A DNA stretch of 7,282 bases, from contig CAJCIJ010000268.1 of NCBI GenBank assembly GCA_903970315.1, positions 1 through 7,282 of the forward strand, given 5' to 3'. Source of the DNA: Actinomycetota bacterium. GTDB taxonomy: Bacteria; Actinomycetota; Thermoleophilia; Solirubrobacterales; Solirubrobacteraceae. The position numbers and the translations under genes are program-made. Numbering within the stretch: position 1 is the stretch's first letter; each line of letters begins with the position of its first letter. The notes under the pieces were generated by a model. It did no database searches and had not been told where the DNA came from. It saw nothing but the letters and a program-made list of their open reading frames with translations. Below are positions 4,937 through 7,282 of the stretch, piece by piece.

Positions 4937-4942
4937 ATTGCA

Positions 4943-5218
4943 ATGACCAAGAACGAGCTGGCTGAGACAATCGCGGAGCAGGCCGATTTAGGCGTTGGCC
5001 AGGCTCGCAGCGTGGTCGAGGCGGTAATCGATGCTGTCTCCGACGAGCTTGCACGTGGCGGCGAGGTGTCCCTTGCCGGATTCGGCAAGTTCAGCGTGAG
5101 CCACAGGGCCGCCCGCACGGGACGCAACCCCGCCACGGGTCAGACCATCAACATCGCTGCGAGCAAGGCTGCCAGGTTCTCCGCGGCTGCCGCGTTGAAG
5201 AAGCGCCTGAACGGCTAA
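4943..5218 (+). CDS. hup: HU family nucleoid-associated DNA-binding protein
   Basis: This is a 91-residue protein of normal HU length. HU dimers bend and compact DNA with little sequence preference. N-terminal helices (MTKNELAETIAEQADLG, then SVVEAVIDAVSDEL) lead to the family signature GFGKFSVSHRAARTGRNPATG (46-66), including the P63 that inserts into DNA at bends. A closing helix follows (AASKAARFSAAAALKKRLNG). It lacks the long Lys/Ala-rich tail of the mycobacterial and one streptomycete HU, so it is the short form. The strong ribosome site GGGAGG fits the high expression usual for HU. Its leader carries palindromes that may control it. Its TAA overlaps the stop of the convergent histidine kinase. 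Confidence 0.96.
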   Translation: MTKNELAETIAEQADLGVGQARSVVEAVIDAVSDELARGGEVSLAGFGKFSVSHRAARTGRNPATGQTINIAASKAARFSAAAALKKRLNG

Positions 5219-6708
5219 GTCGCAACGCCACGGTCTCCCGTGGCCACCGGTCCAACGGGGCCGGTGGCTGCGGCCGTTGGCAGCCTTACCGTGAACACCG
5301 CGCCGCCCCCCGGCGCGTTTTCGGCCTTGATGTCGCCGTTGTGAGCGTGCACAACGCCCGCCACGATCGCCAGGCCCAGGCCCGCGCCGGCGTTGCCGCG
5401 CTCGCGGCCCCCCTCGGCGCGCCAGAAGCGCTCAAAGAGCTGCTCGGCTGCGTCGCCCGGGAGGCCCGCACCGTGGTCGCGCACCGAAATCGTCACCATC
5501 GCCGCGTCGCCCACCACCTCGACCTCGATGGGCGTGCCCGCGGGGGTGTGCACAAGCGCGTTTCCCAGCAGGTTTGCCAGCACCTGGCGCAGCTGATCGG
5601 CGTCGCCCGCCACGACGGCGGGCGCTGCAGAGGAGATTGTGATCTCGCGGTCCGGCGCCCGGACGCGGGCATCCTTGACAGCGTCTGACGCCAGCGCGCC
5701 CATGTCCACCTGCACGTGCTCGCGCACCGGCGCCTGGTCTAGCCGCGCAAGCGTCAGCAGGTCCTCCACGAGCACTCCCATGCGCTTTGACTCGTCCTCG
5801 ATCCTGCCCATCGCGCGCTCTATCTCGGCGGTGTCCGAGGCAGCGCCCATGCGAAACAGCTCCGCGTAGCCACGGATGGAGGCAAGCGGGGTGCGCAACT
5901 CGTGCGAGGCGTCAGCAATGAAGTGGCGCAGGCGTTCTTCGCTTGCCGTGCGCTGTGCAAACGCCTCCTCCAGACGCTCCAGCATCGCGTTCAGCGCCAG
6001 CCCCAGCCTGCCCACCTCGGTCTTTGTCGTCGCCGGGCTCACCCGCCGCGACAGCTCGCCCGCCGCAATCGCCCCCGCGGTGGCCTGCATGCGATCCAGC
6101 AGCCGCAGCCCCAGGCGCACCACAAACAGCGCCGTCACCGTCAGCGCCGCAAGCACGCCCACGATCACCAGGATCTCGACGTTGCGAAGCCGCGACAGGG
6201 TGCCCCCCACTTCGTTCAGCGGTACCGCCACCAGCGTCAGGCCCGAGTCCTCCGGGTCGTGCGCCAGGTATGCGCGGTAGTGAAGGCCCGAGGAGCCCAC
6301 CGACCCGAGCGTCACCAGCTTGCCCACCGGCACGTGCGCCGGGATCGACGGGGCCGCCGGGGCGCTCTGGCCGTAGCTGACCAGGAGGTGACCAAGGACC
6401 ACACCATCGGCTTCCCTGCGCTGGCCGTATGTGCCCGGTGGGAGGTGGAGGTTCGGCGGCCCGCCCCCCGGGCCCGCGCCGAAGTTGCTGCCCGCAACCG
6501 GGGAGAAGCCCAAGCCTTCGGAGTGCGGCCTGAACCCCGCGCTGTCAAGCGCCTCCGAGACCGCCGGAACGGCCTTTTCGACTTCCCTGTCAATGCGGCT
6601 GTTTAGAAACGAGCTCTCCTCGGCGTAGGTGACCACCGCGAGCAGGGTCAGGCCCGCCGCCGAAAGCACAAGCACGCCCGCAAGAATGCGGGCTCGCAGC
6701 GATGCCAT
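5215..6708 (-). CDS. Membrane sensor histidine kinase of a two-component system
   Basis: This 497-residue kinase has a first membrane span at about 8-28, an extracytoplasmic sensor region at about 29-175, and a second span at about 178-202. A HAMP linker follows (about 203-255), then a HisKA dimerisation domain with FIADASHELRTPLASIRGY (263-281), whose H269 is the phosphorylation site. The ATPase domain has the N box around N383 (NLLGNALVHTP), G1 DHGAGLPGD (411-419), F box LFERFWR (424-430) and G2 GAGLGLAIV (441-449). The sensor region has no recognised fold and contains a Gly/Pro-rich stretch at about 70-92. The C-terminus past 477 is a low-complexity tail. Its ATG shares one base with the TGA of the upstream response regulator, so translation is probably coupled. 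The signal sensed is unknown. Its TAG overlaps the HU stop. Confidence 0.95.
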   Translation of the reverse strand: MASLRARILAGVLVLSAAGLTLLAVVTYAEESSFLNSRIDREVEKAVPAVSEALDSAGFRPHSEGLGFSPVAGSNFGAGPGGGPPNLHLPPGTYGQRREADGVVLGHLLVSYGQSAPAAPSIPAHVPVGKLVTLGSVGSSGLHYRAYLAHDPEDSGLTLVAVPLNEVGGTLSRLRNVEILVIVGVLAALTVTALFVVRLGLRLLDRMQATAGAIAAGELSRRVSPATTKTEVGRLGLALNAMLERLEEAFAQRTASEERLRHFIADASHELRTPLASIRGYAELFRMGAASDTAEIERAMGRIEDESKRMGVLVEDLLTLARLDQAPVREHVQVDMGALASDAVKDARVRAPDREITISSAAPAVVAGDADQLRQVLANLLGNALVHTPAGTPIEVEVVGDAAMVTISVRDHGAGLPGDAAEQLFERFWRAEGGRERGNAGAGLGLAIVAGVVHAHNGDIKAENAPGGGAVFTVRLPTAAATGPVGPVATGDRGVAT

Positions 6709-7282
6709 CAGACCCGCGGAGCCCTCAGCGCGTAACCCACCCCGCGCACCGTCTTGATCAGCGACGGCCCGTGCGCGTCAAGCTTCTTGCGCAGGTAGCT
6801 CACGTAGGTCTCAAGCACCCTGCTGTCGCCGCCAAAGTCGTAGTTCCACACGTGGTCCAGCAGCTGCGCCCGCGTCAGCACGTTGCGCGGGTTGAGCATC
6901 AGGTAGCGCAGCAGCCTGTATTCCGTTGCCGTCAGCTCGATTGCATTCCCCGCCCGCGTCACCTCACGCGTGTCCTCATCCAGCTCCACGTCCTCGAATG
7001 TCAGGCAGCTGGACTGCGCCTCAGCCGCTCCCGTGCGGCGCAGGATCGTCCTTATGCGCGCCACCAGCTCCTCCAGCGAGAACGGCTTTGTCATGTAGTC
7101 GTCGCCGCCTCCCGTCAGCCCCCGTACCTTGTCCTCGGTGGCATCGCGCGCCGTCAGGAAGATGATCGGAACGCCCGCGCGCTGCGAGCCCAGGCGCGCT
7201 GCAACATCAAAGCCCTCCATGTCCGGGAGCATCACGTCTAAGACCATCAGGTGCGGCTTGAAGCTCTGCACCGCCGCAAGCG
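6708..7282 (-). CDS. OmpR/PhoB-family response regulator, N-terminus beyond the window
   Basis: About 190 residues are visible; the reading frame is open to the window edge. The first codon after the edge reads L-A-A-V, and the GTG there is an internal Val, not a start. Roughly 35-40 residues holding the acidic pair are missing. The receiver domain shows MVLDVMLPDMEG, with the phosphoacceptor Asp at visible residue 15, FLTAR with the switch Thr at about 43, and TKPF with the conserved Lys at about 65. The C-terminal winged helix includes the TATEYRLLRYLMLNP helix, the recognition helix region GGDSRVLETYVSYLRKKLD and the closing hairpin IKTVRGVGYALR. It should bind DNA as a dimer when phosphorylated by the kinase encoded directly after it. 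The target genes cannot be inferred from this window. Confidence 0.95.
   Translation of the reverse strand, partial: LAAVQSFKPHLMVLDVMLPDMEGFDVAARLGSQRAGVPIIFLTARDATEDKVRGLTGGGDDYMTKPFSLEELVARIRTILRRTGAAEAQSSCLTFEDVELDEDTREVTRAGNAIELTATEYRLLRYLMLNPRNVLTRAQLLDHVWNYDFGGDSRVLETYVSYLRKKLDAHGPSLIKTVRGVGYALRAPRV

Noticed and set aside
4925..4942. TTG start giving HU six extra residues
   Set aside because: The extension would be coded by the ribosome site itself (GGGAGG), and the ATG at 4943 begins the standard HU N-terminus.

Overview
The window is GC-rich chromosomal DNA from a high-GC Gram-positive bacterium. Its proteins look actinobacterial, and the delta' subunit and short HU resemble my memory of the class Thermoleophilia (Conexibacter/Solirubrobacter relatives). 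That lineage call is an inference from general resemblance, not from a search. Nothing suggests a prophage, insertion sequence, CRISPR array or recent gene transfer. I see mostly conserved housekeeping genes, with a few unusual regulatory-looking DNA structures between them.

Layout. The left end is read leftwards: a tRNA-Thr(CGT) at 11-83, a small one-span membrane protein with a His/Arg-rich tail (137-505), and a two-span membrane protein with a NERD nuclease-related domain (607-1377). A 238-bp divergent intergenic region follows and carries a degenerate tandem array of 10-bp units. To its right is a PHP-domain phosphoesterase of the RNase AM/Trph type (1616-2512), convergent with holB, the DNA polymerase III delta' gene (2598-3848, minus). 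holB is divergent from tmk, thymidylate kinase (3914-4570, plus); only 65 bp separate them, and each start has a TANNNT hexamer at near-leaderless distance. A 62-codon candidate gene (4572-4760) follows tmk directly. The next ~180 bp contain four inverted repeats, the last covering the Shine-Dalgarno site of the HU gene (4943-5218). HU is convergent with a response regulator/histidine kinase pair on the minus strand (6708-7282, cut by the window end, and 5215-6708). The HU and kinase stop codons overlap inside four bases.

How the genes relate. holB (clamp loader), tmk (dTTP supply) and HU (nucleoid protein) all serve DNA replication and chromosome maintenance. The PHP protein probably acts in RNA or nucleotide turnover. 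The two-component pair is a standard OmpR-type operon: the regulator stop and kinase start share one base (TGATG). I did not find a new defence or mobile system. The signals most worth following are the hairpin over the HU ribosome-binding site, the 10-bp tandem array, the recurring TAGGYT hexamer before starts, and the Gln in place of the first His metal ligand in the PHP protein.
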